DNA of 64,000 nucleotides from Chryseolinea lacunae (GCF_016735595.1 NZ_JAERRB010000009.1:124001-188000); one strand, 5' to 3'. Counted from the first letter of the stretch, positions 26,805-35,939 are shown. Made by a program: numbers and translations. The notes: generated from the letters alone by a model not told the origin.

Positions 26805-28049
26805 ATGACCACAGCTTCTCCTGCCCTGTCCGTAATCGACGTTGAAAAGATCAGGAAAGAATTCCCCATCCTGCATCAAACTGTTAACGGACGCGACCTT
26901 GTTTATCTCGACAACGCCGCCACCTCGCAAAAACCGCTGGTGGTCATCGACGCGCTAACGGACTATTATAAAGGATATAATGCCAACATTCACCGTGGCA
27001 TCCACACCTTGGCAGAGAAAGCGACAAAAGCCTTTGAACAAACCCGCCACACGGCGAAACAATACATTAACGCGGCATCCGAACAGGAAATCATTTTCAC
27101 CCGCGGCGTCACCGAAGGCATCAACCTGGTGGCTACCTCCTATGGCCGAACCTTTGTGAAAGAAGGCGACGAGATCATTGTGTCGGAGCTGGAACATCAT
27201 TCCAACATTGTGCCCTGGCAGTTTGTGTGCGAAGAAAAGAACGCCACACTCAAGGTCATTCCCGTGAACGACAATGGCGAACTCGACCTGGACACCTATC
27301 GGAAACTGCTTTCGTCTAAAACCAAAATTGTGTCGGTGAACCATGCATCCAATAGCCTGGGCACCATCAATCCCATAAAAGAAATTATCCGCCTGGCCCA
27401 CGAAGTTGGCGCTGTGGTGTTCATCGACGGTGCACAAGCCGGAGCACACCTGGAAATTGATGTCCAGGATCTGGACTGCGACTTCTATGCCGTGTCGGCC
27501 CACAAAATGTATGGCCCCACCGGCACAGGTTTTCTCTACGGCAAAAAAGAACAGCTGGAGAAAATGCCTCCCTACCACGGCGGCGGCGAAATGATTAAAG
27601 AGGTGACGTTCAAAAAAACCACCTACAACGACCTGCCCTATAAATTCGAAGCCGGCACGCCCAACATTGGCGATGTGGTGGCTTTTAAATACGCGATGGA
27701 CTTCATCACCGGACTGGGTCGCGAAACCATGGCAGCCTACGAACACGAACTGTTGCTGTACGCAACCGAACGTGTTTCAAAACTGAAAGGTGTGAAACTG
27801 ATTGGAACCGCTGCACACAAAGTGAGCGTGTTGTCATTCACCGTGGACGGAATACATCCGTTTGATATTGGCCAGATGCTCGATGCCCGCGGAATTGCCG
27901 TGCGCACGGGCCATCATTGCACGCAACCCCTCATGGATCGCTACGAAATTGAGGGAACTGTGCGCGCTTCCTTCGCTATTTACAACACTAAAAAGGAAGT
28001 TGATCAACTTGTGGAAGGATTGGAGAGGATTATTAATTTTATGAAGTAA
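26805..28049 (+). CDS. sufS: Cysteine desulfurase SufS
   Basis: PLP enzyme that takes sulfur from cysteine for cluster assembly (414 residues). The PLP lysine is in SAHKMYGPTGTGFLYG and the active-site persulfide cysteine in RTGHHCTQPLM, the group II (SufS) form that needs SufE. I start at the ATG 4 bp after the sufD stop; the in-frame ATG at 26775 would overlap sufD by 26 bp and add a non-conserved leader. Confidence 0.96.
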   Translation: MTTASPALSVIDVEKIRKEFPILHQTVNGRDLVYLDNAATSQKPLVVIDALTDYYKGYNANIHRGIHTLAEKATKAFEQTRHTAKQYINAASEQEIIFTRGVTEGINLVATSYGRTFVKEGDEIIVSELEHHSNIVPWQFVCEEKNATLKVIPVNDNGELDLDTYRKLLSSKTKIVSVNHASNSLGTINPIKEIIRLAHEVGAVVFIDGAQAGAHLEIDVQDLDCDFYAVSAHKMYGPTGTGFLYGKKEQLEKMPPYHGGGEMIKEVTFKKTTYNDLPYKFEAGTPNIGDVVAFKYAMDFITGLGRETMAAYEHELLLYATERVSKLKGVKLIGTAAHKVSVLSFTVDGIHPFDIGQMLDARGIAVRTGHHCTQPLMDRYEIEGTVRASFAIYNTKKEVDQLVEGLERIINFMK

Positions 28050-28086
28050 GTACCCTCATAAAAATTAAAAACTCTTCAAGATTTTT

Positions 28087-28434
28087 ATGAAAAACGAGAA
28101 ACGAATTATTGAGCTGTTGGCCGAAGTGCTGATCAAGCAAGACACCATGACAGGTGAAATCCGCGGTGTAAGAACTGAATTGAAGGACGAGATTCAGGAC
28201 CTACGAACTGAATTAAAGTACGAGATCCAAGACCTAAGGGGTGAAGTACACGAACTAAGGGGCGAGGTATACGACCTTAAATACGAAGTCGGGGGTATGA
28301 AAGGCGAACTTGTAAAACTGAATTTGCAAACCGCCGAAAACACCCGGGCCATCGTAAAGCTGGCAAACGAAGTGGAGAAACTCACCGATCTGCCCGATCG
28401 GGTTTCCAAACTGGAAAAAGCAATCTATAGATGA
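28087..28434 (+). CDS. Small coiled-coil protein inside the suf operon
   Basis: A 115-residue charged protein. Residues about 20-75 repeat a heptad-like pattern of the form DLRxELKxEIQ then ELRGEVxDL, predicting a long coiled coil; a second helical segment follows. There is no cysteine and no recognised domain. Its stop overlaps the sufE start (ATGA), so it is part of the operon and translationally coupled to sufE. The role is unknown; similar proteins can also arise as generic coiled-coil ORFs. Confidence 0.7.
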   Translation: MKNEKRIIELLAEVLIKQDTMTGEIRGVRTELKDEIQDLRTELKYEIQDLRGEVHELRGEVYDLKYEVGGMKGELVKLNLQTAENTRAIVKLANEVEKLTDLPDRVSKLEKAIYR

Positions 28435-28865
28435 GCATCGACGAAATACAGGAGGAGATTGTCAGTGAGTTTTCGTTGCTCGACGGCGACATGGAAATGA
28501 CCGTTTTCTACATCATGGAATTGGGCCAAAAGCTCCCCCCCCTGAACGAAGCCGATCGCACCGAAGAAAACGTGGTGAAAGGATGCCAGTCTAAAGTGTG
28601 GCTCACCGGTAACCTTGAAAACGACAAAGTATACTTCACGGCCGACAGCAACACCGCCATCACCAAAGGACTGGTGAGTTTGCTGGTGCGCATCTTCAAC
28701 GGCCAGCCCCCTGAAACCATTCTGAACGCCGACCTGTTCTTTATGAAGAAAATAGGCATGGAACGCTTCATTGGAACCCAACGTTCCAATGGCTTTGCGG
28801 CCATGATAAAACAAATGAAACTATACGCACTCGCCTTCAAAACTAAACAGGAAGTGAAATCATGA
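28431..28865 (+). CDS. sufE: SufE family sulfur acceptor
   Basis: A 144-residue SufE protein that accepts persulfide sulfur from SufS and raises its activity. The acceptor cysteine is in VKGCQSKVWLTG. The length matches SufE. It overlaps the coiled-coil gene by 4 bp upstream and sufT by 4 bp downstream. Confidence 0.95.
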   Translation: MSIDEIQEEIVSEFSLLDGDMEMTVFYIMELGQKLPPLNEADRTEENVVKGCQSKVWLTGNLENDKVYFTADSNTAITKGLVSLLVRIFNGQPPETILNADLFFMKKIGMERFIGTQRSNGFAAMIKQMKLYALAFKTKQEVKS

Positions 28866-29215
28866 GTGACCAATCCCAACCCATCGAAAAAGTGGTGTCT
28901 ACCACGGCCATTCCTGATCTTCAGGACAAAGTGATGGCCGCCATAAAAACGGTGTATGACCCCGAAATTCCCGTAGATATTTATGAACTGGGCCTCATTT
29001 ACGAAATGAATGTGTACCCGGTCAACAATGTGTATGTGCAGATGACCCTCACGTCCCCCTCCTGCCCTTCGGCCGAAGCCATTCCCAGTGAAGTGGAGCA
29101 GAAATTAAAAGCCATCGAAGGCGTGAACGATGTCAAAGTTGAGCTTACTTTTGACCCGCCGTATTCGCAGGATATGATGTCGGAAGCGGCCAAACTGGAA
29201 CTTGGATTCCTATAA
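28862..29215 (+). CDS. sufT: SufT/MIP18 (DUF59) Fe-S assembly factor
   Basis: A 117-residue MIP18-family protein involved in Fe-S protein maturation. It has DPEIPVDIYELGLIYEM and the conserved cysteine in LTSPSCPSAEAIP. It is commonly encoded at the end of suf operons. The ATGA overlap with sufE supports cotranscription. Confidence 0.92.
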   Translation: MSDQSQPIEKVVSTTAIPDLQDKVMAAIKTVYDPEIPVDIYELGLIYEMNVYPVNNVYVQMTLTSPSCPSAEAIPSEVEQKLKAIEGVNDVKVELTFDPPYSQDMMSEAAKLELGFL

Positions 29216-29234
29216 TTTGTTATACCAATACAAT

Positions 29235-29242
29235 TAACTTTG
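29235..29242 (+). promoter_or_regulatory. Candidate internal promoter before the bacilliredoxin gene
   Basis: TAACTTTG matches TAnnTTTG exactly and ends 6 nt before the ATG at 29249, so transcription would begin at or next to the start codon. A TTTG at 29216-29219 is only 15 nt upstream, shorter than usual. Confidence 0.35.
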
Positions 29243-29248
29243 TAAACT

Positions 29249-29665
29249 ATGTATCCCGAACAATTAGTGGCTCCGATGCGTACTGACCTTACCAGCGCGG
29301 GCTTTACTGAATTCAAAACCTCTGACGAGGTGGAGAATAATCTTAAAAACCTGAAGGGAACGACCCTTTTGGTGATTAACTCCGTTTGCGGATGTGCGGC
29401 AGGGGCTGCTCGTCCGGGTGTGAAATGGGCCTTGCAGCATACCGACAAGAAACCCAATAACCTGGCGACCGTGTTTGCCGGTGTAGACAAAGATGCAGTA
29501 GCGAAAGCCCGTGAATTCACGTTGCCCTACCCTCCTTCTTCTCCGGCCATCGCCCTTTTCAAAGACGGCGAGCTGGTGCACTTCGTGGAGCGTCACCACA
29601 TCGAAGGTCGCAATGCCCAAATGATCGGGCAGCACCTGGTGGAGGTCTTCGACGAGTTTTGTTAA
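29249..29665 (+). CDS. BrxA/BrxB family bacilliredoxin
   Basis: A 138-residue thioredoxin-like protein of the YphP/YqiW family. The redox motif is CGC in NSVCGCAAGAARPG, which in Bacillus removes bacillithiol from oxidised proteins. Here it follows the suf genes by 33 bp, a reasonable place for a thiol-repair or Fe-S-related factor. The downstream intrinsic terminator closes the operon. Confidence 0.92.
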   Translation: MYPEQLVAPMRTDLTSAGFTEFKTSDEVENNLKNLKGTTLLVINSVCGCAAGAARPGVKWALQHTDKKPNNLATVFAGVDKDAVAKAREFTLPYPPSSPAIALFKDGELVHFVERHHIEGRNAQMIGQHLVEVFDEFC

Positions 29666-29691
29666 GAAAGTTTTAAGTAAAGAATAGTGTA

Positions 29692-29724
29692 AAGGGGTTG
29701 TTCGAAAAGAGCAATCCCTTTTTT
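29692..29724 (+). terminator. Terminator after the suf/brx operon
   Basis: AGGGGTTGTTC and GAGCAATCCCT form an 11-bp stem (two G-U pairs) with a 5-nt loop, followed by six T residues. It lies 27 bp after the bacilliredoxin stop. Confidence 0.8.
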
Positions 29725-29742
29725 AATGCCGCCTCCAATCCG

Positions 29743-31323
29743 TCAGGCCTGTTCCAGGATCAGGCGGGTTTCTTCCAGATCAAGCTCGTATTCAATTTTC
29801 CGAAGAGCTTCGTCACTGATCTTTCCCTGATCGCGCAACGACAGGGTGAGTTCGCGCTCGCGATTTAACAATTCTTTCTGGATGCGGTGAAACTCATTAA
29901 TCTCCTGCTCGGCCAAACGCTGCTGCGTCTGATCTTTCCGGATGCGCTGGATACGGATTTCGTATTTGGTTTTGATCTGATTTAACACCTCGTCGCTCAA
30001 CGCCAGCGAATAGTTTTCCTCAATGTGCTCAATCACCGACGACGCTATTCTCAAACGGGCCTGCTGTTCGCGCTCATGCTCCGCATTGTCAACCTCAATA
30101 CCCAGCCAGTTGATAAGCGGACGCAACGTCAGGCCTTGCAATACCAGGGTTGAGAGGATCACGCAGAAGGTAAGGAAAATGATGAGGTTGCGATTATGGA
30201 AAGGTTCGTCGCCCATGGTGGTGAGTGGCAAAGCCAGGGCGGCCGCCAGCGACACCACGCCCCGCATGCCCGACCATGCCACAACGGTGACCGTCTTCAT
30301 GCTGGGCTTTGGTTCGGTGGTTCGTATTCTTTTGATGATCCGCGGAATATAGGTTCCCGGATAGACCCAAATGATGCGTCCCAAAATCACGGCCACGCTC
30401 ACAATCGCCCCATACCACAACAACGTACCAAACGAATGCTCTTCCATCCCCTCCATCACCACGCGAAGCTGAAGGCCAATGAGAATAAAGATAATGCCGT
30501 TGAGCATGAAGATCACCGTATCCCAAACGCCATAGGCCTGCAACCGTCCCTGCTGTGAGAATATCTTCGATGATTGTCGCCCAAGGTAAAGCCCGCACAC
30601 CACCACCGCCAACACACCCGACACGTGAATGCTTTCCGCAGACAGGTAGGCCACAAACGGAGCGAGAAAAGTAAGCGTTGTATCGGTGGTCGGGTTGTCG
30701 GGTGTGAGTTTGTGAATCCATTTAAAAACCAATCCAACCAGCAACCCGAGCACTATGCCCACACCGGCCACCACAAAAAACTGAAGGCCCGCCTCCCACA
30801 CATTAAAGACCCCGGTGACGACAGCCGCCACGGCATACTTATAGGCGATTAACCCCGTGGCGTCGTTCACCAAGCTCTCGCCTTCCAAAATCGTAGTCAC
30901 TCTTTTAGGTATGGCCAGCCCCTTGGTGGCGGCAGCGGCCGCCACGGCATCGGGTGGCGAAATGATGGCGCCCAGCACAAACGCTTCGGGCCAGCTCAGG
31001 TCGGGTATAAAAATGTGGGCTACCCAAGCCACCGCACAGGTGGTGAAGATCACACACCCCGTGGCCAGCAACGTGATGGACCGGCGCGCGGCTTTGAACT
31101 CCGCCAGCGATGTAGTCCACGCCGCCGCATATAATATAGGAGGAAGAAAAACCAGAAACACCACTTCCGGGTTCAGGGTGATAACGGGCAGGCCGGGCAC
31201 GAGACTGATGGCAATACCCGCCAATACCAGCAAGATCGGATAGGGCACTTTGATCCGGTCGGTCACTTCCGCCAGAGCCGTTACCACGGCGAGCAATATA
31301 ATTACGGTAGCAATGTTCTCCAT
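29743..31323 (-). CDS. CPA1-type Na+/H+ antiporter
   Basis: A 526-residue inner-membrane protein with about 12 transmembrane helices. The CPA1 ion-binding block is LGAIISPPDAVAAAA plus GESLVNDATGL, and SGMRGVVSLAAALALP is also typical. The last 110 residues are a charged, helical cytoplasmic tail. It exchanges sodium or potassium for protons to control pH and ion balance. It is single and convergent with the suf operon. Confidence 0.93.
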   Translation of the reverse strand: MENIATVIILLAVVTALAEVTDRIKVPYPILLVLAGIAISLVPGLPVITLNPEVVFLVFLPPILYAAAWTTSLAEFKAARRSITLLATGCVIFTTCAVAWVAHIFIPDLSWPEAFVLGAIISPPDAVAAAAATKGLAIPKRVTTILEGESLVNDATGLIAYKYAVAAVVTGVFNVWEAGLQFFVVAGVGIVLGLLVGLVFKWIHKLTPDNPTTDTTLTFLAPFVAYLSAESIHVSGVLAVVVCGLYLGRQSSKIFSQQGRLQAYGVWDTVIFMLNGIIFILIGLQLRVVMEGMEEHSFGTLLWYGAIVSVAVILGRIIWVYPGTYIPRIIKRIRTTEPKPSMKTVTVVAWSGMRGVVSLAAALALPLTTMGDEPFHNRNLIIFLTFCVILSTLVLQGLTLRPLINWLGIEVDNAEHEREQQARLRIASSVIEHIEENYSLALSDEVLNQIKTKYEIRIQRIRKDQTQQRLAEQEINEFHRIQKELLNRERELTLSLRDQGKISDEALRKIEYELDLEETRLILEQA

Positions 31324-31360
31324 GCTATTCTGTTAGCCTATACTTTAAAATAATGTTGGA

Positions 31361-32281
31361 TCAGAAACTAAACCTCGCCAGGAATTCCTGCAGCTCTTCT
31401 TTCAAGAGTTTGGGGTTGTTGATGCCCAAGGCCTGATTGACCTGCTGATTTTCCTTGACCTTCAGCTCGTGAAGGGTGAGGTGTTGATTGATAAAGATAA
31501 ACTCCAATTCCGGAATTAGCTGCTTCAATTCATCAACGATGTCAAAAACCTTTATGGTCCGCTCCACCAGGTTGTAGGTGCCGCGGGGCAGGTCGCTGGT
31601 GAGCAGGTTGTTGAGGGCATTCGAGATGAGGTCGATGTGGATGAACGAGCGCGACTGCTTGCCGTCGCCCTGGATGGTGACCCGCTTGTTGAAGTTAGCC
31701 TCCAGCACAAACTTGTTGATGACAGAGTCGAAGCGCATGCTTTTGCTGTAGCCATACACGTTGCCGCAGCGCAAAATCCAGGTGTCCATTTTGTTGACCA
31801 GCCGGCGCACGTGCTCTTCGCCCCGCAGCTTCGAAATGGCATAGAAGCTTTTCGGGTCGGTGGTCGACTGCTCATCCACCGCGCCGGCCGACGAACCATA
31901 CACTCCCGTGCTGCTGGTGTAGATGAACTTCTTCACATCGCTTTCCTCTACGGCATAGACCAACTCGGCCGTGCCCCAATGGTTCACCTGCTCGTAGGCA
32001 TGGGCATCGGCGCTGGCGAAGGGGGTCGTTACTTTGGCGGCCAGGTGATAGACCACGTCCACCCCTTTCAACACCTTCCGGAGCGACCGCGAATCCAGAA
32101 GCTCGCCTTTCACAAAGGTGAGCTTGGCGTGCTTTTGCAACTTGAGACCGAGAAACAAATTATAGTTTAACCGGCTGAGGTTGTCGTAGACAATCACCTC
32201 ATCGACCGAATTATTGGAAACCAGCAAATTGATTAACTCGGTGCCCATGTAGCCGGCACCGCCCGTTACTAAAACCTTCAT
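31361..32281 (-). CDS. NAD-dependent epimerase/dehydratase
   Basis: A 306-residue extended short-chain dehydrogenase. VTGGAGYMGTELINLL is the NAD-binding motif; the catalytic YxxxK is in SFYAISKLRGEE. It is expected to act on a nucleotide sugar, but the substrate cannot be inferred. It begins 14 bp after the cysH stop on the same strand, so the two may share a transcript. Confidence 0.9.
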   Translation of the reverse strand: MKVLVTGGAGYMGTELINLLVSNNSVDEVIVYDNLSRLNYNLFLGLKLQKHAKLTFVKGELLDSRSLRKVLKGVDVVYHLAAKVTTPFASADAHAYEQVNHWGTAELVYAVEESDVKKFIYTSSTGVYGSSAGAVDEQSTTDPKSFYAISKLRGEEHVRRLVNKMDTWILRCGNVYGYSKSMRFDSVINKFVLEANFNKRVTIQGDGKQSRSFIHIDLISNALNNLLTSDLPRGTYNLVERTIKVFDIVDELKQLIPELEFIFINQHLTLHELKVKENQQVNQALGINNPKLLKEELQEFLARFSF

Positions 32282-32295
32282 TCTTGTTTACGTGA

Positions 32296-32955
32296 TTATT
32301 TGGTGACTAAATCTGTGTTGAGACCGCATTCCACTTTGTTCATGCCGAACCAACGGGCTTCGCGTTCCTGCATTTCGGGATCTAATTTACGGGTACACGG
32401 CTCACAACCTATACTGATAAATCCCTTTTCTTCCAGGGGATGCTTGGGAAGGTTATATTCCTTTTGGTATTGCCAGATCATTTTCGGGTTCCAGTCCAGC
32501 ATGGGGTGAAAGCGCAGACATCCGTGCTTGGCGGGTTGCTCCACTTTCATGGCAGCGCGCACGGCGCTTTGGTCGGCACGCACCCCGTTTATCCAGACGT
32601 CTTTTGCCAACAGGATGGCGTCCATGGGCTGGGTCTTGTTCAGCTGGCAGCAGTGGTCGGGGTCGGAGGTGAAGAGCAGACGCCCTTCAGGATCGCGCTG
32701 CATAAACTTGGGAACGTCCGACTTGAGGTCGATGGTATTGAGGCCAAACTGCTCCGTGATCTGGTCGCGGAAGCTCACGGTTTCAGGGAAATGGAAGCCC
32801 GTATTTATGAAATAGACCGGTATCGTTTTGTCGATCCGGCTCAGCATATGCAGCAGCACGAGGCTATGCGATTGAAAGGAAGAGCTGGTAAAAAGGGTCT
32901 TTCCCGCATCTTTATACGAATTCAACTTCGTCTGAATATCCTCAAATTTCATCAA
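32296..32955 (-). CDS. cysH: Adenylylsulfate (APS/PAPS) reductase, Fe-S type
   Basis: A 219-residue CysH family reductase that makes sulfite from activated sulfate using thioredoxin. It has adjacent cysteines in DHCCQLNKTQP and a later CxxC in GCEPCTR, the four ligands typical of [4Fe-4S] APS reductases rather than cluster-free PAPS reductases; the catalytic cysteine is in KVECGLN at the C-terminus. It is separated from the cysCDNQ operon by 26 kb. Confidence 0.92.
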   Translation of the reverse strand: MMKFEDIQTKLNSYKDAGKTLFTSSSFQSHSLVLLHMLSRIDKTIPVYFINTGFHFPETVSFRDQITEQFGLNTIDLKSDVPKFMQRDPEGRLLFTSDPDHCCQLNKTQPMDAILLAKDVWINGVRADQSAVRAAMKVEQPAKHGCLRFHPMLDWNPKMIWQYQKEYNLPKHPLEEKGFISIGCEPCTRKLDPEMQEREARWFGMNKVECGLNTDLVTK

Positions 32956-33027
32956 CTTATCGTTTAATTAAAACACTCTAACTACCTAATAATCAATTTA
33001 ACTATTTGGTAACACCGAACAGATACT

Positions 33028-33073
33028 TTAAACTACTATATTCGATTTCCTTAAACCTAAACCAGTAGTTTAA
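33028..33073. promoter_or_regulatory. Perfect 10-bp inverted repeat before a TTG start
   Basis: TTAAACTACT (33028-33037) and AGTAGTTTAA (33064-33073) are perfect complements separated by 26 nt. The right arm ends 2 nt before the TTG start at 33076. In RNA it could form a stem-loop against the start site; in DNA it could be an operator. A near -7 element, TATATTCG (33037-33044), overlaps the left arm. Confidence 0.4.
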
Positions 33074-33075
33074 CC

Positions 33076-34989
33076 TTGAAATCGAAATATCGCTTTCTTT
33101 TAGCAGTCTTGCTTACACTGCTGGCGATTTGTAGCCAGGTCGTGTTCGGTCAGACCAAGAAATTCACGCAGTCGTATTCCGTGGGAAGCGCTGCCAGCTG
33201 TAACTGCCCACTGTCAGTAACACAAACAATCACAAATTCATCCGCGTGCGACAAAAAAGATGGTGCTATTTCCATCGGCCTTGTGGGTGGATCCGGTGAT
33301 TATTTGTTCCAATGGAAAGATCAATCCGCACAAGTAGTGTCCTCCCAAAAGAACCTCACACAGGTTTCGGCCGGAAGCTATTTCCTGGAAGTCACCGACA
33401 TCCAGGCCCCCTACTGCGGAAGTTATGTCTATGGCTTCACCATCAACTCGTCCATGTCTATCACCACCGTGTCTACGGATGTGAACAGCTGCGCGGTGGC
33501 CAATGGAAGCATTACCCCCACCGTGGCGGGCGGCTCGGGCACCTACACTTACCAATGGACGATGCCCGACGCCACACAGGTCACCACAAAGAACCTGACC
33601 GGTCTCAAAGCCGGCTCCTACACCCTGAAAGCAACCGACACAAAGCTGGGTTGCACAGTTACAAAAACGATTTACATTCGAGCTAATAATCTTCTGACGG
33701 TCAGTCTTGTTACTGCCACGCCCAACACATCTTGCGCAACGCCCAACGGCGCCCTGGATGTGCGCACAACGGGCGGATCGGGAAAATATCAATCGCTGTG
33801 GTATGACCTGGAAACCTATGGCATTCCGGGAACCGTGGAGGATCTGACGAAGGTTCGCGGCGGAAACTACGGCGTATACGTGAGCGACGTGGTGTCGGGA
33901 TGCTCGGGCTATCAGGCTTTTGTGGTGGCAGAACAGACCGTGGCGCCTCAATTTGTATTGAAAGATATCGTGGCTAATACTCAATGCAGCAGCCCCTTCG
34001 ATGGGGCCGCCTCCCTCGTCGTTACCGGCACACCCGGCCCGTATGACATTGCCTGGATCAAAGATGGCCAGACCGTGTCGACACAACAAAACCCCATTGG
34101 CCTCGACCGTGGGGTTTATGGTTTTACGATAACCGACCGACTCTCGCTTTGCCAGACAACTGTATCGTCAACCGACACCAGGGCCCTCGTTATCGCCGAT
34201 CAGTCGGTTCCCAACATCAATGTGAAGCTTGACTTGCTGAAGGCTAACACCCAATGCATCAAGTTCGATGGCGCCATCAACGTGACCGTTGAAGATCCCA
34301 AGGTGCCCTACTCTGTTTCGTGGAAAGGCCCCAACAACTTTGCCGCCAACACAGCCGACATCAGTGGTCTGCCGGCAGGCAACTACACCCTGACCGTGGA
34401 AGCAGGTTGCAACAAACCGCCGGTGATCGTGCAGCCCAACCCCGGCTCAGAAACCGGGCAGGTAAGCTTCGACCTCCTGCAGTTCACCTCCGACCCCGAC
34501 AGCAATCTTGACCCCAACGGCTTCGCCATTGTGGACCAACCCATCAGCCAGGCGAGGGCATCGCTGACCGGCCATGTGCTTACCATCGACTACACCGGCA
34601 ACTCCTTTAAGGGCACAGACCAGCTCCGCCTAAGAGCCTGCGACGCGCTGGGCGCCTGCACCGAAAAAATACTGACGTGGCAGGTAGACCCCACCGCCAT
34701 TAAGCGCACCGGCGACATTGTGGTGCACAACGCCGTGGCGCCCAACAGCCCCGGCGACAATCACTATATGCGCATCATGAACCTACCCCCCGACAACCGC
34801 GTGAGCATCTTTAACCGGTGGGGCGATCTGGTCTTTGGAACCCAGAACTATAACGACGAAACACCCGGCAAACGGTTTGAAGGCTTTGGAAGCGATGGGA
34901 GAAGTTTACCCTCGGGCACGTATTTCTATAAAATTGAATTTGGCGACGGCCGCTCCGCCATGACCGGCTACGTTGCCCTTCAACAATAA
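33076..34989 (+). CDS. SprB-like T9SS cargo with gliding-type C-terminal domain
   Basis: A 637-residue secreted protein. The start is TTG; it gives a good signal peptide (MKSKYRFLLAVLLTLL then AICSQVVFG), and the next in-frame ATG is far inside. About five SprB-type repeats follow (blocks such as GGSGTYTYQW with AGSYTLKATD), each roughly 80-90 residues with conserved cysteines. The C-terminus (VSIFNRWGDLVF, then SGTYFYKIEFGDGR) is a type B T9SS sorting domain. The PorP/SprF partner gene follows 44 bp later. Likely a surface adhesin or cell-wall polymer binder. Confidence 0.9.
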   Translation: MKSKYRFLLAVLLTLLAICSQVVFGQTKKFTQSYSVGSAASCNCPLSVTQTITNSSACDKKDGAISIGLVGGSGDYLFQWKDQSAQVVSSQKNLTQVSAGSYFLEVTDIQAPYCGSYVYGFTINSSMSITTVSTDVNSCAVANGSITPTVAGGSGTYTYQWTMPDATQVTTKNLTGLKAGSYTLKATDTKLGCTVTKTIYIRANNLLTVSLVTATPNTSCATPNGALDVRTTGGSGKYQSLWYDLETYGIPGTVEDLTKVRGGNYGVYVSDVVSGCSGYQAFVVAEQTVAPQFVLKDIVANTQCSSPFDGAASLVVTGTPGPYDIAWIKDGQTVSTQQNPIGLDRGVYGFTITDRLSLCQTTVSSTDTRALVIADQSVPNINVKLDLLKANTQCIKFDGAINVTVEDPKVPYSVSWKGPNNFAANTADISGLPAGNYTLTVEAGCNKPPVIVQPNPGSETGQVSFDLLQFTSDPDSNLDPNGFAIVDQPISQARASLTGHVLTIDYTGNSFKGTDQLRLRACDALGACTEKILTWQVDPTAIKRTGDIVVHNAVAPNSPGDNHYMRIMNLPPDNRVSIFNRWGDLVFGTQNYNDETPGKRFEGFGSDGRSLPSGTYFYKIEFGDGRSAMTGYVALQQ

Positions 34990-35033
34990 ACATCGAAAAA
35001 GACCCGCTCCCAGCATCGCCGAACCTTTGTCCT

Positions 35034-35939
35034 ATGAAACGACTTCTACCTGCACTTCTCTGCATCATCCTTGCTATGCCCGCCTGGGCCCAGGAAGATC
35101 CGCTTTATGCTCAATACCTCAACAACCCGCTGGTCATCAACCCGGCTTATACGGGACTGAACAAAAACTTCAACGCAGCCCTTACCTACCGGCGGCAGTG
35201 GGGAGGCTTCGACGGCGCCCCCACCACGGCCAGCGTGAGCGTGCACTCGTCGTTGATGAACAACAAGATGGGACTGGGCATGCTGGTTGTGCGCGACCGG
35301 TCGGGCAACTCCAACAACACCGAGGCGGTGGCCACCTACGCCTATCGCATCCATGTTGACGACAAAAGCATTTCGTTCGGGCTTCAGGGCGGGCTCATTA
35401 ACTACCGGAGCATCAACTCGGAACTGAACCCCTACGACCCCAGCGACCCAGCCTTCAACAGCGATCAAAACCTGATCAAACCCAGCATTGGCGCCGGCAT
35501 GATGGTGAGCAACGAGCGTTTCCTCATTGGCCTGTCGGCACCGCGCCTGCTGAAGGCGGAAAGTGCTGGCGACCAGTTCAGCGCCCAGCTCTACAGCCAG
35601 CATTACTACCTGATGGGAGCCTATGTGTTTCACCTCACGGAACGCCTGCGGTTCAAGCCCTCGGTTTTGCTGAAGGGCGTGAAGGGCGCTCCGTTCTCGA
35701 CCGACTATAACGCGGCCCTCAACATCGACGAGCGCTACACGGCATCGTTGTTCACCCGGAACTTCAACACCTATGGATTTCTGGCGCAGGTTCGATTGGG
35801 TGAAGCCTACCGGTTGGGATATGCCTTCGAGGTGCCCACCAACGCTTCGGTCGGCACACGCTTCACAACCCACGAATTCAGCTTTGGGCTGAACCTGGCA
35901 TTGCTCCGTTCGCACGACACCACTATTACCAATTTTTAA
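35034..35939 (+). CDS. PorP/SprF family T9SS outer-membrane protein
   Basis: A 301-residue outer-membrane protein with signal peptide MKRLLPALLCIILAMPAWAQ. EDPLYAQYLNNPLVINPAYTG is the diagnostic start of the PorP/SprF family; the rest is alternating beta strands. Partners of this family are needed for export of the adjacent type B cargo. It pairs with the SprB-like gene upstream in a two-gene unit. Confidence 0.93.
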   Translation: MKRLLPALLCIILAMPAWAQEDPLYAQYLNNPLVINPAYTGLNKNFNAALTYRRQWGGFDGAPTTASVSVHSSLMNNKMGLGMLVVRDRSGNSNNTEAVATYAYRIHVDDKSISFGLQGGLINYRSINSELNPYDPSDPAFNSDQNLIKPSIGAGMMVSNERFLIGLSAPRLLKAESAGDQFSAQLYSQHYYLMGAYVFHLTERLRFKPSVLLKGVKGAPFSTDYNAALNIDERYTASLFTRNFNTYGFLAQVRLGEAYRLGYAFEVPTNASVGTRFTTHEFSFGLNLALLRSHDTTITNF

